Assembly: GCF_009646115.1 (NCBI RefSeq) | Contig: NZ_CP045720.1 | Coordinates: forward strand, 2,170,001-2,234,000 | Direction: 5' to 3' | Length of the DNA stretch: 64,000 nt | Source of the DNA: Pantoea eucalypti | Lineage (GTDB): Bacteria > Pseudomonadota > Gammaproteobacteria > Enterobacterales > Enterobacteriaceae | Shown: positions 47,929-56,626 of the stretch, one piece after another | Layout of the letters: each line of letters begins with the position of its first letter | Numbering within the stretch: position 1 is the stretch's first letter | Program-made: the position numbers and the translations under genes | The notes under the pieces: model-generated | What the model saw: the letters and a program-made list of their open reading frames with translations, nothing else | Database searches by the model: none | Told to the model about the DNA's origin: nothing

Positions 47929-48084
47929 CTACTTCAGCACAACCACCGGCAAATCCGTTACCCGCGTGGTATAGGCAGGTGACAGCATCTCGCGCTTCAT
48001 CGCCCAGGCCTTGTTGATCCCCTGCCCGGCAAACCAGAGTTTTCTGCTGCCAGGTTTGTTAATTTTATTAATCAGCGGCATCAG
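47929..48084 (-). pseudogene. umuC 3'-end remnant
   Basis: Minus-strand translation gives about 50 codons matching the UmuC C-terminus (LINKINKPGSRKLWFAGQGI, KREMLSPAYTTRVTDLP), ending at TAG 47929. The intact umuC lies at 51159-52427 in the same orientation. DNA at 47944-48042 matches 51174-51272 with one difference in 99 bp; beyond that similarity drops sharply. No start or catalytic domain, so it is a fragment. Confidence 0.85.
47944..48042 (-). repeat. 99-bp direct repeat, copy A (umuC 3' end)
   Basis: 98 of 99 bases match 51174-51272 in the same orientation. The two copies bracket the MFS/LysR unit. Confidence 0.9.
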
Positions 48085-48231
48085 ACGACGAGTGGTGTAT
48101 TCCTCAATAGCAAAATGATGCGAAGCACGGCTTTGCTGACCGAGACAGTCAGTCAGTTGATGTGATTTTAAGCGTCCATTCGCTGGTCCTCAGACCGGCC
48201 TGGGAGGAATCAGGCACGGTCTGATTCTGAA

Positions 48232-49482
48232 TTAGTCGCGTTTTTCCATCTTTATCCAAAATACCGCGATGCTCAGCAGTAGACAGATAACAGCACCGAC
48301 GCTGAACAGCAAATCAACAGCCAGATTCAGGCTGGCATGATCCACCACCGCACCTAACAGCACGGGCACCCAGTTAGCGATATAGGCAATGACGTAGAAC
48401 AATGAAATCAGTTTTGCGTGACTGGCTGCAGGAGAGATCATATTTAGCAGGGTCGCACTTCCCACAAAGATGGCGCCATAGGAATATCCAGCCACAAGCA
48501 GTCCTGTGCATGCCCATACTAAAGAGTGGGTGCTAATAGCCCAGGTAAAAAACACAATCGAAATGGCCTGAGTAAGACAGCCGGCAGCAAGAGATGTGCG
48601 AGCGCTAATCCGGCGGCTCAAAATCTGACTGATACCGGCCACCATTAAGTATACCGCAATCACATAGCCATAAACGCCCTGACTATGAATGCCGAGCAGA
48701 TGCTCCGATACTGCCGGTCCAATCGACAAAATACTGGCGGCAAACGCCCAGCTCATAAACAGAGCGCCAGCGCACAGGAAAAAACGTATGCCAGTCGCTT
48801 TCAGTCCGGCTTTAAGTGTCGTACCCGCTGAAATGGCAGACGAGGATGGCGCAGCCTTGGGTTGATCGTGATGACGCACTGGCCAGCTAAAACGTAATCC
48901 GATCAGGGCAATCGCAGCCGTGATCATAATCAGCAGAAACGGCAACGTCTGGCTGTGGAAATTTGTCTGAATCGCCACGCCGCTAAAAACTGGCCCCAGT
49001 GCCAGACCGGTGGTGAAAGAAAGCGTTGCGAGCAGAGCTGCAGCTTTACCGCCATCTTTAGGGCCAAAACGCAAAAGGGCAATATTAGCTGCGCCGGTTA
49101 ATGCCCCGGTTCCTACGCCCGCCAGCAGGCGTGCCATAAACAGACAGGCAAACGAATCGGCGAGTGAAAACAGCAATGCACCTGCGAAGACGGCCAGTAG
49201 TGCAGGCATCATCAGGCTGCGCAGGTCAGCAACTTTCCCTGCAAGATTTCCTACACTGAACAACGCAATCAAAACACCTGCCGCATACGCGCCATAAATG
49301 ATTGTCAGGCTGACGGCGGTTAAGCCCAACTGCTGTTGATAGAGGGGATAAAGCGGCGTTGGTGCACTGCTGTTCAATAAGGCAGCGACTAGCGCCAGTG
49401 CAAGAAAGAATAAAACGCTCTTTTTGGAAGCAGAATTCTTTTTGTCTGTCGGACGACTATCAATAGTTAACACTTCTGACAT
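48232..49482 (-). CDS. MFS transporter, drug-efflux-like
   Basis: 416 residues with 12 membrane segments. LPLY-type start region PTPLYPLYQQQLGLTAVS, motif A-like VGNLAGKVADLRSLMMPALL and MARLLAGVGTGALTGAAN resemble drug or metabolite efflux carriers of the MFS. The start at 49482 (MSEVLTIDSR) follows AGGAAATAAA. Probably controlled by the LysR regulator encoded upstream on the other strand. Substrate unknown. Confidence 0.82.
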   Translation of the reverse strand: MSEVLTIDSRPTDKKNSASKKSVLFFLALALVAALLNSSAPTPLYPLYQQQLGLTAVSLTIIYGAYAAGVLIALFSVGNLAGKVADLRSLMMPALLAVFAGALLFSLADSFACLFMARLLAGVGTGALTGAANIALLRFGPKDGGKAAALLATLSFTTGLALGPVFSGVAIQTNFHSQTLPFLLIMITAAIALIGLRFSWPVRHHDQPKAAPSSSAISAGTTLKAGLKATGIRFFLCAGALFMSWAFAASILSIGPAVSEHLLGIHSQGVYGYVIAVYLMVAGISQILSRRISARTSLAAGCLTQAISIVFFTWAISTHSLVWACTGLLVAGYSYGAIFVGSATLLNMISPAASHAKLISLFYVIAYIANWVPVLLGAVVDHASLNLAVDLLFSVGAVICLLLSIAVFWIKMEKRD

Positions 49483-49739
49483 TTTTATTTCCTGAGCTGT
49501 AGATAAATCAACTCTGTGCAGCGAATGCGAATACCACAGAGCAGCAAACAAAGTGATGATAAAACCTGCTTATTCCCTATGGTAGAGACAAGATTGCATC
49601 ACAAGCATTCATTTATGCAGCTTGATAATCCGCACTGAATGTGTCGTGTTACGCTGGATACGGGTTATAGCAATGCAAATCGCTAATAAGGCCTGCCCAT
49701 GAAAAATGATTAATTAGCGCTGCTATTAATCATTTATAA

Positions 49740-49952
49740 CTACCGCTTTTCGATCCCCATAAGCTCAAACATATGGAAGGATAGATAACCACTCGTATAA
49801 ATGTGACTGATTTGCTTATTCTGTAATTGAGCAATAAGGGCCTCGGCATAATTCAAAGCAACATCTGCTTTGATAGTTTCTCTTCCAACAACTTTATCTG
49901 AGGTAAACGCCGGGCAGGTAGTGTTAAAAAAATCATCTTCAAAAAATTTCAT
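49740..49952 (-). CDS. hypothetical protein, 70 aa
   Basis: Unrecognised. MKFFEDDFFNTTCPAFTSDK opens an acidic, soluble, protein-like sequence ending HMFELMGIEKR. No strong ribosome site. Lies between the MFS gene and the divergent LysR gene in AT-rich DNA. Confidence 0.45.
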   Translation of the reverse strand: MKFFEDDFFNTTCPAFTSDKVVGRETIKADVALNYAEALIAQLQNKQISHIYTSGYLSFHMFELMGIEKR

Positions 49953-50099
49953 TTTCTAAATCCATTAGAATAAAAATAAAGATAATCAGAAGTAATGAGG
50001 AAAAAATGTGCGTTATATGAAAGGCTTCACATAACAAAACACATCGCGCCTATATCCAAAAAACGGCCCATCATAGTCACAATTCGAAATTTTTAAAGT

Positions 50100-50124
50100 T
50101 GCATTAATGCTTCACAACAATGCA
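50100..50124. promoter_or_regulatory. possible LysR operator
   Basis: TGCATT-N13-AATGCA dyad, including the palindrome GCATTAATGC, 110 bp before lysR and between the divergent genes. Confidence 0.35.
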
Positions 50125-50233
50125 GAAATACTTATAATTTTATGGTGCTGTTTATGATATGGCTTATGAGTTTTGATAATTTTTTAGCCACGTTGAAGAT
50201 ATCCGTTTAGTTAAAAATAACATGGAGCAGTGG

Positions 50234-51118
50234 ATGAACTGGGATGATGTTCGCTTTTTCCTCGCATTAGCGAGACAAAAAACGTTGCGGGGTGCCTCAA
50301 AATCGTTGAACGTCGATCAGGCGACAGTCGGGCGCCGTATCGCCGCGTTCGAAAGCGCGCTCAGTTCCCGGTTATTTATACGTACGCCCCGCGCTTTTAT
50401 GCTGAGCGAGTTTGGCGAACAGGTGATGGCAGAAGCCAGTGCTATGGAAAGCGCTATGCAGGCGATGAGTCGTAAAGCCGCCTGCGGCGATAGCATCCCT
50501 GCAGGTAACGTTCGCATCGCCAGCACAGACACACTCGCCACTGTGTTTGTCATACCTGCCATTCAGCGCCTGCGCGAACAATACCCGGATATCACCGTAA
50601 CCTTATTGACCGGAATAGGCTTCTCCGATATCTCTTACCGTAGTGTGGATATAGCCATTCGTGGTGCCCGACCCGATTCTGAAGAGTTAATAGTTAAACG
50701 ACTAGCGACCATTGATATGGGGCTTTACGCCAGCCAGCGTTATTTTGATCGGCTCGGAGAACCGCAGCAAGAAAGCGGATTGACTGATCATCAACTGGTC
50801 ATGTTTCCGGCAGACATGGTGCCTCGTCATCGACAAAACCTGTGTGGCTTTGCAGTAAACAGCCAGCAAGTCGTGCTGGAATGTAATACACAACTGCTGA
50901 TGCAATCCGCTATTAAACGCGGGATTGGCATCGGCCTGCTTTCGACATTTTTAGCTAACTGCGATCCGCAATTAATCCCGGTATTTCCTGAAAAGCGCGA
51001 CCCGGTTGATATCTGGCTGGTGCTCCATCCGGATCTGCAAAAAGTCGCACGTATCAGGGCAGTGATTACGGCGCTGGAGCAGTGCTTTGCGGAAGAAACC
51101 AGGTTAAAAGAAATTTAG
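50234..51118 (+). CDS. LysR-family regulator
   Basis: 294 residues. N-terminal winged helix-turn-helix (FLALARQKTLRGASKSLNVD followed by QATVGRRIAAFE) and a substrate-binding domain from about residue 90. The start at 50234 (MNWDDVRFFLAL) is favoured because GGAG lies six bases upstream; the ATG at 50222 has no ribosome site. Divergent from the small gene and MFS carrier it probably controls. Confidence 0.88.
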   Translation: MNWDDVRFFLALARQKTLRGASKSLNVDQATVGRRIAAFESALSSRLFIRTPRAFMLSEFGEQVMAEASAMESAMQAMSRKAACGDSIPAGNVRIASTDTLATVFVIPAIQRLREQYPDITVTLLTGIGFSDISYRSVDIAIRGARPDSEELIVKRLATIDMGLYASQRYFDRLGEPQQESGLTDHQLVMFPADMVPRHRQNLCGFAVNSQQVVLECNTQLLMQSAIKRGIGIGLLSTFLANCDPQLIPVFPEKRDPVDIWLVLHPDLQKVARIRAVITALEQCFAEETRLKEI

Positions 51119-51158
51119 CAGACCTTGCGGTTTCAGTAGCTGAGGAAAACCACCCAAC

Positions 51159-52427
51159 CTACTTAACCGCCGCCACCGGCAAATCCGTTACCCGCGTAGT
51201 ATAGGCAGGTGACAGCATCTCGCGCTTCATCGCCCAGGCCTTGTTGATCCCCTGCCCGGCAAACCAGAGTTTGCCGCTGCCGCTTTTGTTAATCTTATCG
51301 ATCAGCGTCATCAGCTCTTCGCTATTGCGGCGTGGCTGATGTTCGTCAAACAGATCAAGCTGGGCCACGCCATGGCTGAAAAAATCTCCCAGTACGATGC
51401 CCGCTTTCATGTAGCGATGCCCCTCAATCCAGATGTTATCCAGACACGCCATCGCAACGCCGACAATGTCGCGCGTGTCCTGCGTCGGGATCAGCAACTG
51501 ACCGGTAGACTGATTACCATAAAAGGGTTCATCCGTAGCATGGGGGCTGGTACGCACAAAGACCCCTACCTGACGGCAATATTGATTGTCACGACGTAGT
51601 TTCTCTGCCGCACGTTCAGCATAGGCGCAGACGGCTTCGCGCATCTGGTCGTAGCTGGAAATACGGCTGCCGAACGAACGCGAACACATGATCTGCTGTT
51701 TATCCGGTATCACCGACTCCAGCTCCAGGCAGGATTCACCACGCAGCTCTCTGACGGTACGTTCCAGCACTACGCTGAACTGTTTGCGAATAGACTCGGT
51801 GCTTTGGCAGGCCAGATCTTTCGCCGTCGTAATGCCCATGGCGTTGAGCCGCTTGCCGATACGGTGACCGACACCCCAGACCTCAGCCACATCGACGAGG
51901 GCCAGTAGCTTTTTCTGCCGTTCGGGATCCGACAGATCGACAATGCCGCCGGTTTTGCTCCACTTTTTGGCCGCAAAATTCGCCAGTTTGGCCAGCGTTT
52001 TGGTCTGTGCAATGCCAACGCCCACCGTCAGATGGGTCTCTTTGCGTATCCGCTCTCTGACCTGGTGACCAAAGCTCTCCAGCGCCATACAGTTCTGCAC
52101 GCCGGTGAGATCCATAAAGGCCTCATCGATCGAGTAGATCTCCACCGACGGCGCCATCTCTTCCAGAATCGTCATCACCCGAAGGCTCATGTCGGCGTAA
52201 AGCGCGTAATTTGAGCTGAAAACCTGTACATTGTGATGGGTCAGCGCTTCGCGCATTTTGAAATAGGGCGCGCCCATTTTGATGCCGGCTTTCTTCGCCT
52301 CGGCGCTGCGCGCAATCACACAGCCGTCGTTGTTCGATAGCACGACGACGGGCTTGCCTTTAAGGTCAGGCCGGAAAACGGTTTCGCACGACGCATAAAA
52401 GCAGTTCACATCCACCAGCGCGAACAT
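51159..52427 (-). CDS. umuC: DNA polymerase V catalytic subunit
   Basis: Y-family translesion polymerase. The start at 52427 (MFALVDVNCFYASCE) gives 422 residues, the E. coli length; a TTG two codons upstream overlaps the umuD stop. Metal ligands Asp6, and Asp and Glu in YSIDEAFMDL, are intact. The C-terminal beta-clamp-binding motif QLDLF is present. Two bases separate it from umuD; SOS-controlled through the LexA box upstream. Its 3' end is duplicated at 47944-48042. Confidence 0.95.
   Translation of the reverse strand: MFALVDVNCFYASCETVFRPDLKGKPVVVLSNNDGCVIARSAEAKKAGIKMGAPYFKMREALTHHNVQVFSSNYALYADMSLRVMTILEEMAPSVEIYSIDEAFMDLTGVQNCMALESFGHQVRERIRKETHLTVGVGIAQTKTLAKLANFAAKKWSKTGGIVDLSDPERQKKLLALVDVAEVWGVGHRIGKRLNAMGITTAKDLACQSTESIRKQFSVVLERTVRELRGESCLELESVIPDKQQIMCSRSFGSRISSYDQMREAVCAYAERAAEKLRRDNQYCRQVGVFVRTSPHATDEPFYGNQSTGQLLIPTQDTRDIVGVAMACLDNIWIEGHRYMKAGIVLGDFFSHGVAQLDLFDEHQPRRNSEELMTLIDKINKSGSGKLWFAGQGINKAWAMKREMLSPAYTTRVTDLPVAAVK
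51174..51272 (-). repeat. 99-bp direct repeat, copy B (within umuC)
   Basis: The intact copy inside umuC; partner at 47944-48042. Confidence 0.9.
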
Positions 52428-52429
52428 GC

Positions 52430-52849
52430 TCAATGTGTCGCTTTAATCACAAACGTCACTACGCCAAACACCTCCAGCGCATCTTCGGTCTGGATAGCGA
52501 TCGGTTTAAATTTGGTGTTCATCGGCATCAGTTGCAGGCAGGGATGAAGCTGAAGACGTTTAACGGTGAATTCACCGTCGACGGCAGCGACCACGATATC
52601 GCCGTGTGAGGCGGTGAGCGAGCTGTCGACGACCAGCATGTCACCATCATTGATGCCCGCCTCAATCATTGATTCACCGCTGACCCGCACAAAATAGGTG
52701 GCGCTGGGATGCTGAACCATGAGCGCATTGAGATCGATACGTTGTTCGACATAATCCTGCGCCGGTGAGGGAAATCCACACGGCACACGTTCGATATAAA
52801 GCGGTAAAGACATGACGGCGCGGACGTCCGCAGGTTTAATGAATTCCAC
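52430..52849 (-). CDS. umuD: UmuD, SOS-cleaved polymerase V accessory protein
   Basis: 139 residues as in E. coli. LexA-like self-cleavage: the Cys24-Gly25 bond (VPCGFPSP), catalytic Ser60 (SGESMIEAG) and Lys97 (FTVKRL) are all in place, so RecA-stimulated conversion to UmuD' is expected. Start is GTG at 52849 with AGGAGTGAAATT upstream. First gene of umuDC, 24 bp downstream of a LexA box. Confidence 0.95.
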   Translation of the reverse strand: MEFIKPADVRAVMSLPLYIERVPCGFPSPAQDYVEQRIDLNALMVQHPSATYFVRVSGESMIEAGINDGDMLVVDSSLTASHGDIVVAAVDGEFTVKRLQLHPCLQLMPMNTKFKPIAIQTEDALEVFGVVTFVIKATH

Positions 52850-52872
52850 AATTTCACTCCTTTTTCAGATTA

Positions 52873-52888
52873 CTGTATATAAATACAG
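52873..52888. promoter_or_regulatory. LexA box
   Basis: CTGTATATAAATACAG fits the LexA consensus CTGT-N8-ACAG exactly, with TA flanks. It lies just upstream of umuD. Confidence 0.95.
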
Positions 52889-53186
52889 TAATAGCTAATC
52901 CCCCTTTTAATCAAGTGACGTGGACCCCTTTTACGCGAAGAGATTGATGGTAATGCACTTTTTTTTAACCGTTTTTCTCTTACTGGTGTGAGAATAAACG
53001 GAAACAGGTTACTTTCGCCGCACTGCGGTAATAGTCTCGCTTTTTACTTACAGTCACGCCTCTTATAAATTAATCCGCCGATTATTTTGACTTAAGGAAA
53101 ATCCGACAACGACTCTCTGGCATGGGGTGAGGTTTGAATATTTAGCGCGGGCTGGTTATTCTGCCTTTTTAAAGCATGGAGGGGTT
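52889..53186. other. gap between umuD and 83-aa gene
   Basis: No credible gene. It holds the upstream promoter parts for umuD and the next gene; TGAATATTTAG near 53140 could be a -10 region. Confidence 0.35.
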
Positions 53187-53438
53187 ATGGCAGACGACGA
53201 TCGCATCAAACATCTGGAAGAGGCAGTCGCACAGTTAACCGTTGAGACGACGGTATTAAAAGCGATACTCGGTCAGCAAATTGCACTGAATAATCTCAAT
53301 TACAAAGGGAAGTTTGACGATGTACTGGCGGCGCTGGCGAAAGAATATGCCGAACGCGGTCTGGAGGAAGGTAATAATCAGGCCATCCATGATGCCCTGC
53401 GTGAATATATTAAATATGAACCGCCCGCAATGGAATAA
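53187..53438 (+). CDS. hypothetical coiled-coil protein, 83 aa
   Basis: Unrecognised; real by GGAGGGG six bases before ATG. MADDDRIKHLEEAVAQLTVE followed by TTVLKAILGQQIALNN suggests an N-terminal coiled coil, with a charged helical C-terminal half. Soluble. Convergent with the next gene. Confidence 0.7.
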   Translation: MADDDRIKHLEEAVAQLTVETTVLKAILGQQIALNNLNYKGKFDDVLAALAKEYAERGLEEGNNQAIHDALREYIKYEPPAME

Positions 53439-53545
53439 GCAAACGCTGGGCAACGTTCGCTTGCCGACGACGTTATCGGCTCCTGAACGCTGCCCTTCCC
53501 TGATCGGCCTGCTTCAGCAGCCGTTTCAGGCGAAGCGGTCAGAGA

Positions 53546-53770
53546 TTAAGGCTGGCTGTCACTCTCCAGCGCATCCTGAATCGCATCGGCCAGATTACCA
53601 ATTTCATTCGCCACAGCCTGCAGGTCCCAGGAGGTTTTTGAGCCGGTTGCCGACGTAGAAGCGCTGACGGACTCCTTTGCCACTGACAGCGCGGCCGCCA
53701 CAGCAACTGAACGTTTATGTTGTTCCTGAGTCACGCCCGCAGGCGGAATCGCGAAATAGTCGTGAACCAT
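53546..53770 (-). CDS. hypothetical small protein, 74 aa
   Basis: Unrecognised. The start at 53770 (MVHDYFAIPPAGVTQEQHKR) has AAGGAA at proper spacing. The middle is Ala/Ser-rich (AVAAALSVAKESVSASTSA) and the C-terminus acidic. Resembles phage-accessory or stress-type small proteins, but no family can be named. Confidence 0.65.
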   Translation of the reverse strand: MVHDYFAIPPAGVTQEQHKRSVAVAAALSVAKESVSASTSATGSKTSWDLQAVANEIGNLADAIQDALESDSQP

Positions 53771-54134
53771 GATCATTTCCTTGTGATGAATAAGAGGCCA
53801 CCTTAGCTTTCTGCATCAGGCGTGGGAAGTGAATTATGCAGCCTGTGCCGTCAGAAGCACAAGATTGCAGCAGCCTGCCACCGCACTCTGACACTGCTCT
53901 CCATTTGTGGTGTAAAAAGCTGTACAGCTTTTGCTAAAATTCTCCTGAAAAACCGTTTTCACCCCGTCAGACAATCCGGGTAAAAAACGCAGAAACGGCC
54001 GCCTCAAAAAAACCCGCCTGACAAAAAAACTCATAACTTATTGTATTAGTTTAATTAAATAAAAAAATCGCATTCAGCGCACTTTACCACGGCTTATACC
54101 AGGCTAAAAAAATGAAATATTCTGTCAAAGTTTC
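53771..54134. other. gap upstream of the RNA candidate
   Basis: No credible gene. A 66-codon basic minus-strand frame at 53834-54034 looks spurious. AT-rich toward 54120. Confidence 0.4.
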
Positions 54135-54162
54135 TTGTACAACTTTTAAATTGCTGTATAAC
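54135..54162 (+). promoter_or_regulatory. sigma-70 promoter of RNA candidate
   Basis: TTGTAC (54135-54140), 16-base spacer, TATAAC (54157-54162). Start of transcription would be near 54169-54171, at the first hairpin. Confidence 0.6.
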
Positions 54163-54169
54163 TTTATCT

Positions 54170-54253
54170 CGTGATGTTAAATCACTTGTAACGAGGTGCT
54201 TTGCACCGCATCTGAAGGTGTTGTGGATTTCCACCTTCAGATGCAATTTTTTT
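54170..54253 (+). ncRNA. candidate small RNA upstream of ariR
   Basis: About 84 nt. Three consecutive hairpins: GTGAT/ATCAC (54171-54185), GGTGC-TTT-GCACC (54195-54207) and a perfect 13-bp stem GCATCTGAAGGTG/CACCTTCAGATGC (54208-54244) followed by AATTTTTTT. A promoter lies exactly upstream. The unpaired part contains ACGAGGUG-like sequence. I do not recognise a known family. It could instead be a leader with an attenuator for ariR, 61 bp downstream. Confidence 0.6.
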
Positions 54254-54314
54254 GCGTCAGCCGGCAACCGGCTATCAACCGACGCACACTCCCCAATTCT
54301 TTATGAGGCCTGAC

Positions 54315-54572
54315 ATGCAAACAACAATGAATACAGAGTCTCAGATTTCTGATTACTTTATGAACTCTGGCGCCGCGATGACGACAGAAAAACAGGTTAT
54401 CGCTGCGGTTCACGCTGAACTCGCCCATTCAAAAGCCCATGTCTCAGATAAAGACATTGTGCTGGGCCTGATTCATCGCCTGGAGAGCGAGCGTGACGTA
54501 GTTAAGCAGGATATTTACCGTCAGGCTCTGGAACACGTTTTGCAACGTGCAACGGCCACCAGTGAAAGCTGA
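54315..54572 (+). CDS. ariR: AriR/YmgB-family biofilm regulator
   Basis: 85 residues of the AriR/YmgB family: SDYFMNSGAAMTTEKQVIAA, VSDKDIVLGLIHRLESERDV and RQALEHVLQRAT match the E. coli pattern. In E. coli this small helical protein affects biofilm, acid resistance and RcsB output. The start at 54315 follows GAGG; an upstream frame start would lie at the RNA terminator. Preceded by the RNA candidate, followed by a terminator. Confidence 0.78.
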   Translation: MQTTMNTESQISDYFMNSGAAMTTEKQVIAAVHAELAHSKAHVSDKDIVLGLIHRLESERDVVKQDIYRQALEHVLQRATATSES

Positions 54573-54622
54573 ATTGTTAAACAGCTATAGCGGAAGTGAG
54601 GATGCTTTCCCGTACTGAATCA

Positions 54623-54646
54623 GCCCCTTTTAATGGGGGCTTTTTT
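54623..54646 (+). terminator. terminator after ariR
   Basis: GCCCC-TTTTAAT-GGGGGC followed by TTTTTT. Confidence 0.9.
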
Positions 54647-54851
54647 ATCTCTTCTGCACTGAGTCATATGTCACTTTCTCATCGTTGATATTGCCTGTCC
54701 TGTCGTACCAGATATAGCTCCGAAAATGACCTATTTCCCCGCTTTTTTTACCGTAAATTCCGATTAATTGCTCTCGTTTCGCTTTATTTATCCGATATCT
54801 GTGTCCAGGCTTTTCCTGCATCTACTGCAAACACAGGCGAGGAAAATAGCT

Positions 54852-55700
54852 ATGTTTCATCATTCATCAAAACTTCAATTCCCGGTTCGTGTAGAGAAGC
54901 CCGACCCAGAGTTTGCCATGCTGTTACAGCAAGCCATCGGCGGCGTCGAAGGTGAGATTCGTGTAGCGATGCAATACTTTTTCCAGGCGATGGGCGCGCG
55001 AGGTGATGCGCGGATTCGGGATCTGCTGATCTCCACCGCCACCGAAGAGCTGAGTCATATCGAAATGCTGGGCTACGCTGTGGCGCTGAACCTTGAAGGC
55101 GCACCGCTCTCTTACCAGGAAGCATCAGCCAAAGACCCGGTGGTTAATGCCATTTTGGGCGGCATGAACCCACGCCATATTCTCTCTTCCGGTCTGGCCG
55201 CGATGCCGGTAAACGCCAACGGCATGCCGTTCGACATGAGCCACATCTACGCGTCCGGCAACGTGGCCGCCGATATGCTGGCTAATGTCACCGCAGAAGC
55301 CACCGGTCGTGTTCTGGCGACCCGCCTCTACAACATGACCGAAGACAAAGGCATGAAGGATTTCCTCTCCTTCCTGATTGCCCGTGACACCATGCACCAG
55401 CAGCAGTGGCTGGCGGTGATCGAAGAGATGGGCGGATTGAACGCGTCGCTGCCGATCCCCAACAGCTTCCCGCAGGAACATGAAGCGCAGGAGCACGCTT
55501 ACTACTGCCTGAATACCTCGCTGGATAAACCGCTGCCGGAAGGTCGCTGGAGCAGTGGTCCAGCTTACGATGGTCATGGTCAGTTCAGCGCGAAACAGCA
55601 GCCCGATATTCTGGGTGATGAACCGATACTCGGCAATGCCCGTCCCGGTTCCGGTGCACAGTCAGAACAGATCGATGGCGTCACACCACCAAAACCTTAA
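54852..55700 (+). CDS. manganese catalase
   Basis: 282-residue non-haem dimanganese catalase that splits hydrogen peroxide. Metal ligands are visible: Glu35 (GVEGEI), Glu66 and His69 (TEELSHIEM), Glu149 (TAEATGR) and His182 (RDTMHQQQ), at the positions known for this family. Related to Salmonella KatN. The start at 54852 (MFHHSSKLQF) follows GAGGAAAAT. The next gene, a dehydrogenase, follows after 62 bases, a common pairing in stress operons. Confidence 0.92.
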   Translation: MFHHSSKLQFPVRVEKPDPEFAMLLQQAIGGVEGEIRVAMQYFFQAMGARGDARIRDLLISTATEELSHIEMLGYAVALNLEGAPLSYQEASAKDPVVNAILGGMNPRHILSSGLAAMPVNANGMPFDMSHIYASGNVAADMLANVTAEATGRVLATRLYNMTEDKGMKDFLSFLIARDTMHQQQWLAVIEEMGGLNASLPIPNSFPQEHEAQEHAYYCLNTSLDKPLPEGRWSSGPAYDGHGQFSAKQQPDILGDEPILGNARPGSGAQSEQIDGVTPPKP

Positions 55701-55762
55701 TCCCTCGCCTGTCAGGGTCCAATGCCCTGACAGGGTTGATCCCTTTTTACGGAGGAAAAGTC

Positions 55763-56626
55763 ATGTCATCCACTCAGCGTCCACTCCCCCCTTTTGCCGC
55801 GCAGCAGCAGACGTGGCCAGGCAGTACTGCCGCGATGCAGCCACAGCCCGATCACGGCGAAGAGAGCTATCAGGGTTCCGGCCGTCTGGCGGGTAAAAAA
55901 GCGATTATTACCGGCGGGGATTCTGGCATTGGCCGGGCCGTGGCCATTGCCTTTGCCCGGGAAGGTGCCGATGTGCTGATCTCTTATCTTGATGAGCATG
56001 AGGATGCGCAGGACACCGCCCGGCTTGTCGAGGCCGCCGGTCAGAAAGCGCTGCTGGTGCCAGGCGACATCACCGATGCCTCACACTGTAATGCGCTGGT
56101 TGATAAAGCCGTTGAAGCCTTTGGTGAGATTAACATTGTGGTCAATAATGCGGCATATCAGATGACACGCGAGTCGCTGGAGGAGATCAGCGACGACGAG
56201 TTTGATCGCACCATGAAAACGAATCTTTACGCGATGTTCTACATCACTAAAGCGGCCACAAAGCACATGCCAGCGGGCGGATCGATCATCAACACCGCCT
56301 CGATCAATGCCGACCAGCCGAAACCGAAGCTGCTCGCCTACTCCGCGACTAAAGCCGCCATTATTAACTTCTCCGGAGGCCTGGCTGTCCTGCTGGCAGA
56401 GAAAGGTATCCGAGCTAATGTGGTCGCGCCCGGTCCTATCTGGACACCGCTAATCCCCTCGACCATGCCGGTTGAACAGGTGAAAAACTTTGGCAGTGAA
56501 GTGCCGCTGCAGCGTGCCGGTCAACCTGCTGAGCTGGCACCCACCTACGTGATGCTGGCCAGTGACGAAGCCAGCTACATTTCCGGCGCGACTATCGCCG
56601 TTACGGGCGGCGTGGCTATTATTTAA
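55763..56626 (+). CDS. short-chain dehydrogenase, YghA/YhxD-like
   Basis: 287 residues. NAD(P)-binding TGGDSGIGRAVAIAF (about 52-66), NNAAYQ, catalytic Ser in NTASINAD and YSATK (Tyr-Lys). The long Pro/Gln-rich N-terminus is typical of the YghA/YhxD stress-induced dehydrogenases. GGAGGAAAAG precedes ATG 55763. Substrate unknown. Its end overlaps the convergent uvsE by eight bases. Confidence 0.88.
   Translation: MSSTQRPLPPFAAQQQTWPGSTAAMQPQPDHGEESYQGSGRLAGKKAIITGGDSGIGRAVAIAFAREGADVLISYLDEHEDAQDTARLVEAAGQKALLVPGDITDASHCNALVDKAVEAFGEINIVVNNAAYQMTRESLEEISDDEFDRTMKTNLYAMFYITKAATKHMPAGGSIINTASINADQPKPKLLAYSATKAAIINFSGGLAVLLAEKGIRANVVAPGPIWTPLIPSTMPVEQVKNFGSEVPLQRAGQPAELAPTYVMLASDEASYISGATIAVTGGVAII

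Noticed and set aside
53834..54034. 66-codon minus-strand frame
   Set aside because: Very basic start, no ribosome site, AT-rich intergenic setting.
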